Assembly (NCBI GenBank): GCA_964639665.1
Contig: CAZXEU010000196.1
Coordinates: 1-22,097, forward strand
DNA length: 22,097 nucleotides
From: CAZXEU01 sp964639665
GTDB lineage: Bacteria; Bacteroidota; Rhodothermia; Rhodothermales; Bin80
Direction: 5' to 3'
Below are positions 1-12,242 of the stretch, piece after piece. Numbering within the stretch: the first letter of the stretch is position 1; each line of letters opens with the position of its first letter. The translations under genes were made by a program, and so were the position numbers. The notes under the pieces were generated by a model. It was not told the DNA's origin and did no database searches. It saw nothing but the letters and a program-made list of their open reading frames with translations.

Positions 1-997
1 GGCGAGCGTTGTTGCGCGTAACGTCAAACAGCCCCAACCCGGTCGTCCGCAGTGCATTGACCGAGTCCAGCTGCGCGTTCGGGTTGTCGTACGATGCGTT
101 CAACTCATGTGAGCTGCGGTTTCTGTCTTCCAGGTCCAGCAGACCCAAAATGCCGAGCCGACTCCCGAAAAACCGGTTACTAATATCAAGGACCAGCTTA
201 TAGTCGTCGTACGATTGCCGTAGCCCGTTGTACATGCCTTGGACGAGACCGCTTGCGTGAAATCCCGGTTCGGCTCGCTTCAGCCTGAAATTGACGGTCC
301 CGCCCAGTACGTCCGCATCCTGGTCCGGCGTACCAGCCTTGGTAACTTCAATGCCCCTGAGCATGTACTGGGAAACCATGCTCAAGTCTGTACTGCGATC
401 CGAGGAATCGGTCGCAGCAAGTCGTACGCCATTCACCGAAATGGCGTTGTACTTGGGTGAGAGACCCCGGACAACCACCTTGTTGCCTTCACCACCTTCA
501 CGCTGCACCGTAATCCCCGGAATGCGGGCCACGGATTCAGCAGCATTGGCATCGGGCAGTTCCTCGATTCTATCGGAAGACACGATGTTGACGTGCGACT
601 TGGCCGCCAATTGCCTGTTGATCGCCTCCATTTGCCCCCTGGCCTGCGCAGTTACCAGAATTTCCTCGCCTTCCAGCGTGGTGTAGTGCAGGTCAAAGTC
701 TTTCTCGACAATGTCCCCGCCGGAAACAATCAAGGTATCGGTCTCCGATGCATACCCGAGGTAGCCTGCCCTGATGATGTAAGTGCCGGGCCTTACGTTC
801 GGGATGATATAACGGCCTTCCTCGTCCGTTGCCGTACCCAGCCCGGAACCAACCAAGATCACGTTCGCGCCGATCAGCGTTACCCCATCCTGCGCATCCC
901 GAACGATCCCCCTGATGCTGGCAGACTGTCCATACGTAGAGCCTGCCGTGAGGAACAGGATCACCAGGATGGCAATGCGCAAATACAAGCGAAGCAA
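1..997 (-). CDS. TonB-dependent receptor, N-terminal part (runs off left edge)
   Basis: This is an outer-membrane beta-barrel receptor for energised uptake of a large ligand; the substrate cannot be told. Translation is open for 332 residues to the window edge. Residues 1-25 are a signal peptide (hydrophobic core ILVILFL, then a likely cut near YGQ|SAS). Residues 27-105 form a carboxypeptidase-like regulatory domain (SIRGIV...GANVIL...TDEEGRY...PGTY). EEILVTA at 111-117 resembles a TonB-box region. Residues 135-240 are the plug (ELPDANAAESVARIPGI, VVVRGL, IEVTKAG, DADVLGGTVNF), followed by the first barrel strands. There is no in-frame ATG. I chose TTG at 997 because GGAG lies 8 bases upstream; GTG at 1024 (start MLIKSGDR) is a real alternative. 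It follows rpoC in the same direction after a gap of about 750 bp, so it probably has its own promoter. The family call is firm; start and ligand are not. Confidence 0.9.
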   Translation of the reverse strand, partial: MLRLYLRIAILVILFLTAGSTYGQSASIRGIVRDAQDGVTLIGANVILVGSGLGTATDEEGRYIIPNVRPGTYIIRAGYLGYASETDTLIVSGGDIVEKDFDLHYTTLEGEEILVTAQARGQMEAINRQLAAKSHVNIVSSDRIEELPDANAAESVARIPGITVQREGGEGNKVVVRGLSPKYNAISVNGVRLAATDSSDRSTDLSMVSQYMLRGIEVTKAGTPDQDADVLGGTVNFRLKRAEPGFHASGLVQGMYNGLRQSYDDYKLVLDISNRFFGSRLGILGLLDLEDRNRSSHELNASYDNPNAQLDSVNALRTTGLGLFDVTRNNAR

Positions 998-1113
998 AGC
1001 TCGATCTCCAGATTTGATCAGCACGGATTTGCCGGAAGAACCCGCCAAAAGGCCTCAACAGGTCAAGAATGGCCGACGGCTCAGCGCGATCGGCACGCCA
1101 TCAATTGCCGGCG

Positions 1114-1142
1114 CCATTAGGAATCTAACATTTTGATTTCAA
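1114..1142 (-). promoter_or_regulatory. Candidate promoter for the TonB receptor gene
   Basis: On the minus strand TTGAAA (1142-1137) is followed after 17 bases by TAATGG (1119-1114), in a locally AT-rich patch of an otherwise GC-rich gap. The start codon would be about 110 bases downstream. The -10 match is poor and Bacteroidota promoters differ from the sigma70 consensus, so this is only a suggestion. Confidence 0.22.
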
Positions 1143-1639
1143 ACCGGCAGACCTGCCAACGACCGAGGTCATTTCCGGCTGCGACGCACCGCTGGCCGTA
1201 TGCTGGCATAAAATCACCTCGAGCGCTTCTCGGGCGTACGGAAGAGATGGCGGGTGGCACGTTGCGCGTGCAGGGTACATATCCGCCTGCCGCTCAACAG
1301 GCGGGTTGTACACCGTCCCGAGACCCCTGGACCGCATGATCGGGCCCAAGATCCAATACCGCAGCGCAATCTCATGCGAGATGATGGGAACGAGCGACGC
1401 ATCCGGAATGGGCGTAGTGGCACTTCATCCATAAGCAGGTTTGCCGTCGGCTCATGGCCCTCGCGAGCTGATCGGGCATAATGCGGAAGGCAGCCGCTCT
1501 CATTCACACGCCGGCCTCGACCGGGCCCTTCTGACAACCGCGCCAGCCCGCAGCATCCAATCCGCGAGGTGCCTTCGCAGGGATCCACAGGCTTGTCCGC
1601 CTGACGGATTCTGGTCACCGTCTCGCGCAGATGCGTCAA

Positions 1640-1666
1640 GACGCGCTGGGCGCCGCAGCGCGCGTC
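1640..1666 (-). terminator. GC-rich hairpin downstream of rpoC, possible terminator
   Basis: GACGCGCTG (1640-1648) pairs with CAGCGCGCGTC (1656-1666), leaving a 2-base bulge and a 7-base loop. It lies 78-104 bases after the rpoC stop. No run of T follows on the minus strand, so it is not a classical intrinsic terminator. It may only protect the 3' end of the long rpo transcript. Confidence 0.25.
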
Positions 1667-1743
1667 CCTCCGCATTGCCCTATACCGCTAGTGCAAAACT
1701 GGCCCGGCAGGTGCTTCGAAATGCGGCCGATCACCGCAAATGC

Positions 1744-6051
<4,308 letters not shown>

Positions 6052-6106
6052 AATCAAGCAAACCTGTTTGGAAGGAAGAGAAGCGAGCTAACTGGCGGCA
6101 ACGGGC

Positions 6107-9100
6107 TCAGTCAAGGCGAATCTCCAGGCCCAGGCCCTGCAATTCGCGCACCAGCACGTTGAAGCTCTCCGGCACGCCGGGCTCCGGCATGTTGTCGCCC
6201 TTGACAACGCATTCGTAGGCCTTGGACCGGCCCTGCACGTCATCGCTCTTGTACGTCAGCATTTCCTGCAGCACGTTGGCCGCACCATAGGCGTACATGG
6301 CCCAGACCTCCATCTCGCCGAGGCGCTGCCCGCCAAACTGCGCCTTGCCACCCAGGGGCTGCTGCGTTATAAGGCTGTACGGACCAATGGACCGGGCATG
6401 GATCTTGTCCTCTACCAGGTGGCTGAGCTTGAGCATGTAGATCTGGCCAACCGTGGTCTTCTGGTCAAATGCCTGACCGGTGCGGCCATCAAACAGCTGC
6501 GCCCGTCCGTCCACAGGCAAGCCGGCCTCTTCCATGGCCGCAACAATGTCCTGGAGCTTGGCCCCATCAAATACGGGGGTAGCAAAGCGCCGGCCGAGCT
6601 TCTGCCCGGCCCACCCGAGCATGGTTTCGAAGATCTGGCCCAGATTCATGCGGCTCGGCACGCCCAGCGGGTTCAGCACGATATCGACCGGAGTTCCGTC
6701 GTCGAGGAAGGGCATATCCTCCATGGGCACGATCCGGGCAACCACGCCCTTGTTGCCGTGGCGCCCCGCCATCTTGTCGCCAACCTGGATCTTGCGCTTC
6801 TTGGCGATATAGACCTTGGCAAGCTGCACGATTCCAGGTGGAAGCTCGTCTCCCATCTCCACCCTGTGCCTACGGCGGCTCGCCTCGCCGTCAATGCTGT
6901 GGCGAAAACGACGGTAGTTGTCGAAAAGCCGGCGCACCGCCTCGTTGATCGATTCATCCGTGGTGACAGCCGCCTTGGGATCAAGCTCACGGGGAGACAG
7001 ACTGCCCAGACTATTTCGGCCTATTACGGCCCCCGGAATAATTGCGACGTGCCCGTCACGTGTCTGCGGACCGGCAGACTCTGCACCCTCGACAAGCTCG
7101 AAGAACTTGTCTGCCAGCGCCACGTCAAGCTCCGCGAGGGCCCGCTCGCGGTCCTGCTCGATCTCGGCCAGTGCCTTGTGCTCCCGCTTCTTTGAGGCCG
7201 GATCACGCTTCCGGCGACTGAACAGCTTGGTATCGATGACGACGCCCTTCATGCCCGGCGGCGCCTTCAGCGAAGCATCCTTTACGTCGCCAGCCTTGTC
7301 ACCGAAAATGGCACGAAGCAGCTTTTCCTCCGGCGTCGGATCCGTGGCCCCCTTGGGAGTGATCTTGCCGACAATGATGTCGCCGGCCCCTACTTCCGCT
7401 CCAATGCGAATGATGCCTCGCTCATCGAGGTCTTTGGTCGCCTCCTCCGACACATTCGGAATCTCCCTCGTGAGCTCCTCCTCTCCGCGCTTGGTATCCC
7501 GAACCTGGAGCTCGAATTCCTCAATGTGGACGGACGTGTAGACGTCGCCGCTGACCAGGCGCTCCGACAGGATGATGGCGTCCTCGAAATTGTATCCGCG
7601 CCAGGGCATGAAGGCCACGAGCACGTTCTTGCCCAGAGCCAGTTCGCCGCCGTCGGTGGCATACCCGTCGGTAAGTACCGTGCCGGCATCAATGCGCTGG
7701 CCAACCCGAACAATGGGCTTCTGGTTTATACACGTATCCTGATTGGTGCGGCGAAACTTCGTAAGCCGGTATTCCCTGACTGGCGCTTCAAATGCCACCT
7801 GCGCTTCGGTTTCGCTCTGGTCATACTCGACGACAATGCGGGTCGCATCGACGAACTTTACTGTTCCCGGTCCTTCGGCCACGACCACGGCACGGGAGTC
7901 CCTGGCCACGCGGTGCTCGAGTCCCGTGCCCACGATGGGGGCCTCAGCTCTAAGCAGCGGCAGCGCTTGACGCTGCATGTTCGAGCCCATAAGGGCCCGG
8001 TTTGCATCGTCGTGTTCCAGAAACGGAATGATGGAGGCAGACGGCGACACAATCTGGTTGGGAGCGATATCCATGAACTGGATTCGCTCGGGCTTTTCCA
8101 GCGGGAAATCTCCCCTGTGCCGGCATCGCACCCACGAGTCCAGGAAATTGCCTTCGCGGTCCACGCGAGCGTTCGCCTGCGCAATTACGGCTTCGTCTTC
8201 CTCCTCCGCCGAAAGATAGGCGATGGAATTGGTCACCAGACTGTCAACGACCTTGCGGTAGGGTGTCTCGATGAAGCCGAAGGAGTTTATCCTTGCGTGC
8301 ACGCACAGGGAGGAAATGAGCCCGATGTTGGGGCCTTCCGGAGTTTCAATCGGGCAAAGCCTTCCATAGTGCGTGTAATGCACGTCACGCACTTCGAATC
8401 CGGCGCGCTCGCGCGTCAGTCCTCCCGGGCCCAGGGCGGACATGCGGCGCATGTGAGTCAGCTCCGACAGCGGATTCGTCTGATCCATAAACTGGCTCAG
8501 CTGGTTGGTGCCGAAAAACGTGTTTATGACGCTGCTGACCGTCCGGGCATTGACCAGGTCCGTGGGGGCGAAGCTATCCGCGTCCCGAAGGTTCATGCGC
8601 TCCTTGATGGTGCGCGCCATCCGGGCCAGCCCGAGCGAGAATTGCGATGCCAGCTGCTCTCCAACCGTTCTCACGCGACGATTGCCGAGGTGATCGATAT
8701 CGTCCACGCCGCTCTGTCCCGCGCGCAGTGTGACCAACTTCTTGATTATGGCAACAATGTCTTCCCGGGTAAGCGTTAAGGTATCAGGCGCCACGCCCAC
8801 GCCCAGGCGCTTGTTGATGCGATAGCGGCCTACCTCGCCGAGGTCATATCGCTTTTCGCTGAAGAACAGCCGGTCCAGCACGCCCTTTGCCGTTTCAATG
8901 TCGGGCGCCTCGCTGCCGCGCAACTGGAGATAGAGATACTCCAGCGCCTCGGCCTGCCCGTGCGTCGGATCCTTTTTCAGTGTCCGAATAAGCGTGCTCC
9001 TGTCCTGTGCCTCCTCGGCCTCTTCGTCCCGCAGCACGAAAACCTGCGAGATTTCCGCCTCCTTCAGCACCTCGTAATCCTCTTCCTGCACAATCCTGTC

Positions 9101-9937
9101 GGCCGGCAGGAGGATGTCCCTCGACTTTTGCTCCTCAATGATTTCGCCGGTGTCCTCGTCAACGATCTCCGTGATCTTCTCGATGGTCACGGATATGGCA
9201 AGGGTCCGGCCTATGGCCTTCCGGAAGGAGCGCTTGGTGTTGGTGGCAACGATGTCCGCCAGATCGAAAATGCGGATTACCTCGTCCGTTTCCGAGTATC
9301 CGAGGGCCCGCAGCAGCGTCGTAACCGGCAGCTTCTTCTTGCGATCGATATAGGCCCACATGACGTTCTGCACGTCCGTGGAGAACTCGATCCAGGACCC
9401 CCGGAACGGGATGATCCTCGCAGAATACAGCTGCGTGCCGTTGGGGTGCACGCTTTGCCCGAAGAACACACCCGGACTACGGTGCAGCTGTGAGACGACC
9501 ACCCGCTCCGCTCCGTTGATAACGAACGTGCCCCGCTCTGTCATGGCGGGCAAATCGCCGAGGTAAACCTGCTGCTCTACGGCCTCTTCCGCTTCATCGT
9601 CGTCATCGTCGTCCTGGGCGGAAAGACGAAACTTCGCCTTCAGCGGCACCGAGAAGCTTAGCCCCTGAGCGATGCATTCCTCAATGGAATGCTTGGGCGC
9701 ATCCAGAAAGTACTCGATGAACTCGAGCAGATAGCGCTCGCGGCTGTCCGATATGGGAAAATGGTCGTGAAATACGGCCTGAAGTCCCACCGGACGTCTC
9801 TCCTCCGGCTGCGTATCCGCCTGGAGAAAGTCGTTATAGGATTTTAGCTGAACATCAAGAAAATCGGGATAATCGATTACAGGACGCGTCTTGGCATAGG
9901 TAGTGCGCCCTGAAATCTGGCCGTTCTGCGATGACAT
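6107..9937 (-). CDS. rpoB: DNA-directed RNA polymerase subunit beta (RpoB)
   Basis: This is the second-largest RNA polymerase subunit, 1276 residues from ATG 9937. A GTG at 9949, four codons upstream, is the alternative start; no Shine-Dalgarno sequence is seen for either. The N-terminal lobe has VINGAERVVVSQLHRSPGVFF. The rifampicin region is near residues 480-505 (LSQFMDQTNPLSELTHMRRM), and the Asp, His and Ser positions tied to rifampicin binding carry the sensitive-type residues. It is followed by RDVHYTHYGRLCPIETPEGP, where Tyr replaces the proteobacterial Pro, as is usual in Bacteroidota. The C-terminal part has GDKMAGRHGNKGVV and EMEVWAMYAYGAA. A run of six Asp at about residues 109-114 precedes an acidic stretch (EAEEAVEQQ) in the N-terminal domain. 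It lies between rplL (75-base gap) and rpoC (55-base gap) and is intact. Confidence 0.98.
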   Translation of the reverse strand: MSSQNGQISGRTTYAKTRPVIDYPDFLDVQLKSYNDFLQADTQPEERRPVGLQAVFHDHFPISDSRERYLLEFIEYFLDAPKHSIEECIAQGLSFSVPLKAKFRLSAQDDDDDDEAEEAVEQQVYLGDLPAMTERGTFVINGAERVVVSQLHRSPGVFFGQSVHPNGTQLYSARIIPFRGSWIEFSTDVQNVMWAYIDRKKKLPVTTLLRALGYSETDEVIRIFDLADIVATNTKRSFRKAIGRTLAISVTIEKITEIVDEDTGEIIEEQKSRDILLPADRIVQEEDYEVLKEAEISQVFVLRDEEAEEAQDRSTLIRTLKKDPTHGQAEALEYLYLQLRGSEAPDIETAKGVLDRLFFSEKRYDLGEVGRYRINKRLGVGVAPDTLTLTREDIVAIIKKLVTLRAGQSGVDDIDHLGNRRVRTVGEQLASQFSLGLARMARTIKERMNLRDADSFAPTDLVNARTVSSVINTFFGTNQLSQFMDQTNPLSELTHMRRMSALGPGGLTRERAGFEVRDVHYTHYGRLCPIETPEGPNIGLISSLCVHARINSFGFIETPYRKVVDSLVTNSIAYLSAEEEDEAVIAQANARVDREGNFLDSWVRCRHRGDFPLEKPERIQFMDIAPNQIVSPSASIIPFLEHDDANRALMGSNMQRQALPLLRAEAPIVGTGLEHRVARDSRAVVVAEGPGTVKFVDATRIVVEYDQSETEAQVAFEAPVREYRLTKFRRTNQDTCINQKPIVRVGQRIDAGTVLTDGYATDGGELALGKNVLVAFMPWRGYNFEDAIILSERLVSGDVYTSVHIEEFELQVRDTKRGEEELTREIPNVSEEATKDLDERGIIRIGAEVGAGDIIVGKITPKGATDPTPEEKLLRAIFGDKAGDVKDASLKAPPGMKGVVIDTKLFSRRKRDPASKKREHKALAEIEQDRERALAELDVALADKFFELVEGAESAGPQTRDGHVAIIPGAVIGRNSLGSLSPRELDPKAAVTTDESINEAVRRLFDNYRRFRHSIDGEASRRRHRVEMGDELPPGIVQLAKVYIAKKRKIQVGDKMAGRHGNKGVVARIVPMEDMPFLDDGTPVDIVLNPLGVPSRMNLGQIFETMLGWAGQKLGRRFATPVFDGAKLQDIVAAMEEAGLPVDGRAQLFDGRTGQAFDQKTTVGQIYMLKLSHLVEDKIHARSIGPYSLITQQPLGGKAQFGGQRLGEMEVWAMYAYGAANVLQEMLTYKSDDVQGRSKAYECVVKGDNMPEPGVPESFNVLVRELQGLGLEIRLD

Positions 9938-9976
9938 AGACGGAATCACACAGGTTGTTGAAACACAGCAGCGGAG

Positions 9977-10000
9977 GCACGCGCGCGGTCGGCGGCGTGC
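9977..10000 (-). promoter_or_regulatory. Hairpin in the rplL-rpoB gap, possible attenuator
   Basis: GCACGC (9977-9982) and GCGTGC (9995-10000) form a 6-bp stem with a 12-base GC-rich loop, 13 bases beyond the rplL stop. In E. coli an attenuator lies between rplL and rpoB and lowers rpoBC transcription relative to the ribosomal proteins; this position matches. No T-run follows, so the role is a guess. Confidence 0.2.
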
Positions 10001-10012
10001 ATGCCGGCCTGC

Positions 10013-10393
10013 CTACTTTATCTCCACTTCCGCCCCCACGCCTTCCAGGCGTGTGCGGAGTTCCTCGGCCTCTTCCTTGGAGACCGCTTCCTTGACCTCC
10101 TTCGGAACGCCGTCCACCAGCGCTTTCGCGTCCTTCAGCCCGAGCCCCGTTATGGCCCGCACCTCCTTGATGACCGCGATCTTCTGGCTTCCAAAGCCCT
10201 TGAGGATTACCGTGAACTCGGTCTGCTCTTCCTCCTCTTGGGCCGCTTCGCCCGCGCCGCCCGCCGGCACGGCTGCCACGGCCGCGGCCGCCGGCCGAAT
10301 ACCGTAGTCCGCTTCCAGAACCTGGGCCAGTTCGCTGGCCTCCTTGATGGTCAGGGAAACGAGTTGCTCCGCAAGTTCCTTTACGTTTGCCAT
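10013..10393 (-). CDS. rplL: 50S ribosomal protein L7/L12 (bL12)
   Basis: This is the multicopy stalk protein of the large ribosomal subunit. It recruits and stimulates translational GTPases such as EF-Tu and EF-G. The length of 126 residues is normal. The N-terminal dimerisation domain (about 1-32, LAEQLVSLTIKEASELAQVL) binds L10. An Ala/Gly/Glu-rich hinge covers about 35-58 (PAAAAVAAVPAGGAGEAAQ). The C-terminal domain runs from about 59 (EFTVILKGFGSQKIAVIKEVR...GLGLKDAKALVDGVP...EEAEELRTRLEGVGA). Unlike its neighbours in the cluster it has a clear GGAGG (10405-10409), 11 bases before the ATG. The separate site fits the need for several L12 copies per L10. It follows rplJ after 76 bases containing a GC palindrome. 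Confidence 0.98.
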   Translation of the reverse strand: MANVKELAEQLVSLTIKEASELAQVLEADYGIRPAAAAVAAVPAGGAGEAAQEEEEQTEFTVILKGFGSQKIAVIKEVRAITGLGLKDAKALVDGVPKEVKEAVSKEEAEELRTRLEGVGAEVEIK

Positions 10394-10422
10394 AGTGATG
10401 TTGTCCTCCGGCGACGGTCTTC

Positions 10423-10436
10423 GCCCCGCGCGGGGC
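10423..10436 (-). promoter_or_regulatory. GC palindrome in the rplJ-rplL leader
   Basis: GCCCCGCGCGGGGC is a perfect 14-base palindrome lying 13 bases upstream of the rplL Shine-Dalgarno sequence. As RNA it would form a 5-bp stem with a 4-base loop. It may affect processing or translation of rplL relative to rplJ. No T-run follows, so termination here is unlikely. Confidence 0.25.
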
Positions 10437-10469
10437 TGCGCCGCACTTTAAGGTTGGTGATAGGATGTA

Positions 10470-10988
10470 CTATTCGTGCATGGCCACCAGCATGGAGGCC
10501 AAAGTTCCGCCCGGACTCTGCACAGCACCGACCACGTTGCTGATCGGTGACAGGAGGAGTCCGATGATATCACCCAGCAATTCATCCCGGGACTTGAGCG
10601 AAGCCAGGGTGTCAATCTCCTCGCCGGAGTACACGGCACCGTCCACAAACGCGGCCTTCAGCGCGAGCGGAGAATTGCGATTGGCCCTTACGTACTCCTT
10701 GATCACACGGGCGGCTGAGGCCGGTTCAACGCTGAAGGCGGCCGCCGTCGGCCCGTGAAGGTATTCGAACAGGCTGTCGTAACCGCCGGCCTGCTCCATG
10801 GCCCGTCTCAGGAGCGTGTTCTTTACCACGCGGTAGCGCACTCCCGAGGCGCGAAAACGGCCACGCAGGTCCTCCACCTGGTCGACCTTGAGTCCCTTGT
10901 AATCGGTAAGGTACACCGCCGCCGCCTGGTCCAACTGCTCGGCAACTTCGGCGACTTGGGAAGCTTTCTCCGCTTTCGTCAACGGCAT
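10470..10988 (-). CDS. rplJ: 50S ribosomal protein L10 (uL10)
   Basis: This is the base of the L12 stalk on the large ribosomal subunit; L10 carries L12 dimers on its C-terminal helix. From ATG 10988 it is 172 residues, normal length. The N-terminus has MPLTKAEKASQVAEVAEQL and then VYLTDYKGLKVDQVEDLRGR, typical of the rRNA-binding domain, with VKNTLLRRAME following. The C-terminal residues (PGGTLASMLVAMHE) form the L12-binding tail. The frame extends far upstream inside rplA, but the ATG 4 bases after the rplA stop is the only sensible start. That spacing leaves no room for the long L10-binding leader seen in E. coli, so any L10 autoregulation would have to act elsewhere, for example on the rplJ-rplL gap. 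Confidence 0.97.
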   Translation of the reverse strand: MPLTKAEKASQVAEVAEQLDQAAAVYLTDYKGLKVDQVEDLRGRFRASGVRYRVVKNTLLRRAMEQAGGYDSLFEYLHGPTAAAFSVEPASAARVIKEYVRANRNSPLALKAAFVDGAVYSGEEIDTLASLKSRDELLGDIIGLLLSPISNVVGAVQSPGGTLASMLVAMHE

Positions 10989-10992
10989 GTCT

Positions 10993-11703
10993 CTAGCGCG
11001 CAATGTTGAGAACCTCGGCACGGGATATCTCGATCGCGGGCCCCATCGTGGTAGAGAGCGTGATGGAGCGCACGTAAGTGCCCTTGGCCGAGGCCGGCCT
11101 GAGGCGCAATACTTCCAGCAAGAAGGCCCGGGCATTGTCCCGAAGCTGCGACGATGTGAACGAGACGCGGCCGATTCCCGTGTGGAGGTTTCCCTGCTTG
11201 TCCACGCGGAAATCAATCTTGCCCGCCTTGACCTGGCGAACCGCTTCGCTTACGTCCATGGTCACCGTGCCGCTCTTGGGATTGGGCATGAGCCCGCGCG
11301 GTCCAAGAATGCGGCCCAGCCGCCCTACCTTGGCCATCACGTCCGGCGTTGCCACCACGACGTCAATGTCCGTCCAGCCCTCCTGGATGCGCTGGATATA
11401 GTCGTCGAGTCCTACGTGGTCGGCGCCGGCGGCAACCGCTTCCTGCTGCTTGGCCTCATTGGCCAATACGAGCACGCGTACCTGCCTGCCCGTGCCGTGC
11501 GGCAGCGCTACGCTGCCCCGCACCATCTGATCAGCGTGGCGCGGGTCGACGCCCAGCCTGAGATCCATGTCAACGGATTCATCGAACTTGGCAAGTCCCA
11601 CGGACTTGACCGCGTCGGTCGCCTCCTCCAGCGTATAGGGACCGGGTCCGAGCTCCCGGAGCGCCTGCTTCGCACGGTCGTAACGCTTGCCTTTCCCTGG
11701 CAT
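10993..11703 (-). CDS. rplA: 50S ribosomal protein L1 (uL1)
   Basis: This protein forms the mobile L1 stalk that binds 23S rRNA and deacylated tRNA in the E site. In many bacteria it also represses its own rplK-rplA message. The length of 236 residues is normal. The N-terminus is MPGKGKRYDRAKQALREL. The body shows FDESVDMDLRLGVDPRHADQMVRG, VRVLVLANEAKQQEAVAAGA and the hallmark RLGRILGPRGLMPNPKSGTV (about residues 126-145). It ends with TTMGPAIEISRAEVLNIAR. It starts 12 bases after the rplK stop and ends 4 bases before rplJ, so the three are translated from one message. There is no clear Shine-Dalgarno sequence before the ATG. Confidence 0.98.
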   Translation of the reverse strand: MPGKGKRYDRAKQALRELGPGPYTLEEATDAVKSVGLAKFDESVDMDLRLGVDPRHADQMVRGSVALPHGTGRQVRVLVLANEAKQQEAVAAGADHVGLDDYIQRIQEGWTDIDVVVATPDVMAKVGRLGRILGPRGLMPNPKSGTVTMDVSEAVRQVKAGKIDFRVDKQGNLHTGIGRVSFTSSQLRDNARAFLLEVLRLRPASAKGTYVRSITLSTTMGPAIEISRAEVLNIAR

Positions 11704-11715
11704 GGCTGTATGCTG

Positions 11716-12150
11716 TTAGCTTGGGCGGCCCTCCACACGAATGCCCATGGAGCGGGCCGTTCCGGCAATCATGCTGGCAGCGCGATCCAGGTCGAAGGCA
11801 TTGAGGTCATTCATTTTCTGCTGGGCTATGTCCCGGCAGGCATTCCACGATACGGTGCCCACGCGCTCCCTCAGGGAGTCCCTGGCTCCGCTCTCGATGT
11901 CGGCCGCCTTCAAGAGCAGCACGGCTGCCGGAGGACTCTTTACAACAAAGCTGAAGGTCTTGTCCGCGTAGACGGAAATGACCACCGGCAGCACCAGTCC
12001 CTGCCGATCCTGCGTGGCAGCATTGAACTGCTTGCAGAATTCCATGATGTTGACTCCGTGCTGTCCCAGGGCGGGACCAATGGGAGGAGCCGGATTTGCC
12101 TGGCCGGCCTTGATTTGCAGCTTGATCAGGCTATCAACAGGCTTTGCCAT
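11716..12150 (-). CDS. rplK: 50S ribosomal protein L11 (uL11)
   Basis: This protein binds the GTPase-associated region of 23S rRNA, the target of thiostrepton, and takes part in RelA-dependent stringent signalling. At 144 residues it has normal length. The N-terminal domain holds the proline-rich linker and thiostrepton-site region (GQANPAPPIGPALGQHGVNI, about 16-35). The C-terminal rRNA-binding domain includes SFVVKSPPAAVLLLKAA and QQKMNDLNA and ends near ARSMGIRVEG. It starts 92 bases after the nusG stop; a hairpin in that leader is listed separately. No Shine-Dalgarno sequence is visible. Confidence 0.98.
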   Translation of the reverse strand: MAKPVDSLIKLQIKAGQANPAPPIGPALGQHGVNIMEFCKQFNAATQDRQGLVLPVVISVYADKTFSFVVKSPPAAVLLLKAADIESGARDSLRERVGTVSWNACRDIAQQKMNDLNAFDLDRAASMIAGTARSMGIRVEGRPS

Positions 12151-12198
12151 GCAGTCGATCTTGGGGTGTGTAAGGCCGAGCCGGAACGTTGCAGTCCT

Positions 12199-12236
12199 GT
12201 GGGATGCGCCAGAAAGCGATTGGTTCCCATCCCCAC
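12199..12236 (-). promoter_or_regulatory. Hairpin in the rplK leader, candidate L1 autoregulatory site
   Basis: On the minus strand GTGGGGATG (12236-12228) can pair with CATCCCAC (12206-12199) with one bulged G. The 21-base loop contains a further CCA/TGG pairing. It starts 7 bases after the nusG stop and ends about 50 bases before rplK. L1 is known to repress rplK-rplA in many bacteria by binding an RNA mimic of its rRNA site in this leader, so position fits. I did not match the known L1 consensus base by base, and a nusG 3'-end hairpin is equally possible. Confidence 0.3.
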
Positions 12237-12242
12237 GGAAAA

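Larger units (their letters stand above)
998..1743. other. 746-bp gap between rpoC and the TonB receptor; no gene recognised
   Basis: No open frame here looks like a protein family. The longest minus-strand frame (1214-1675, 153 codons) is arginine- and serine-rich in the way of a chance frame in GC-rich DNA. No tRNA, tmRNA, SRP RNA or RNase P RNA signature was found by eye. The gap holds a GC-rich hairpin near its rpoC end and a possible promoter near its receptor end. It could contain a degraded gene or an untranslated regulatory region. Confidence 0.4.

Noticed and set aside
1214..1675. 153-codon minus-strand frame in the gap after rpoC
   Set aside because: Arg/Ser/Cys-rich, no signal, no domain and no ribosome binding site; stops and better-looking short stretches are scattered over the other frames, so no gene could be supported.
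7526..8779. 417-codon plus-strand open frame antisense to rpoB
   Set aside because: Mirror frame of a conserved gene in GC-rich DNA; no domain seen.
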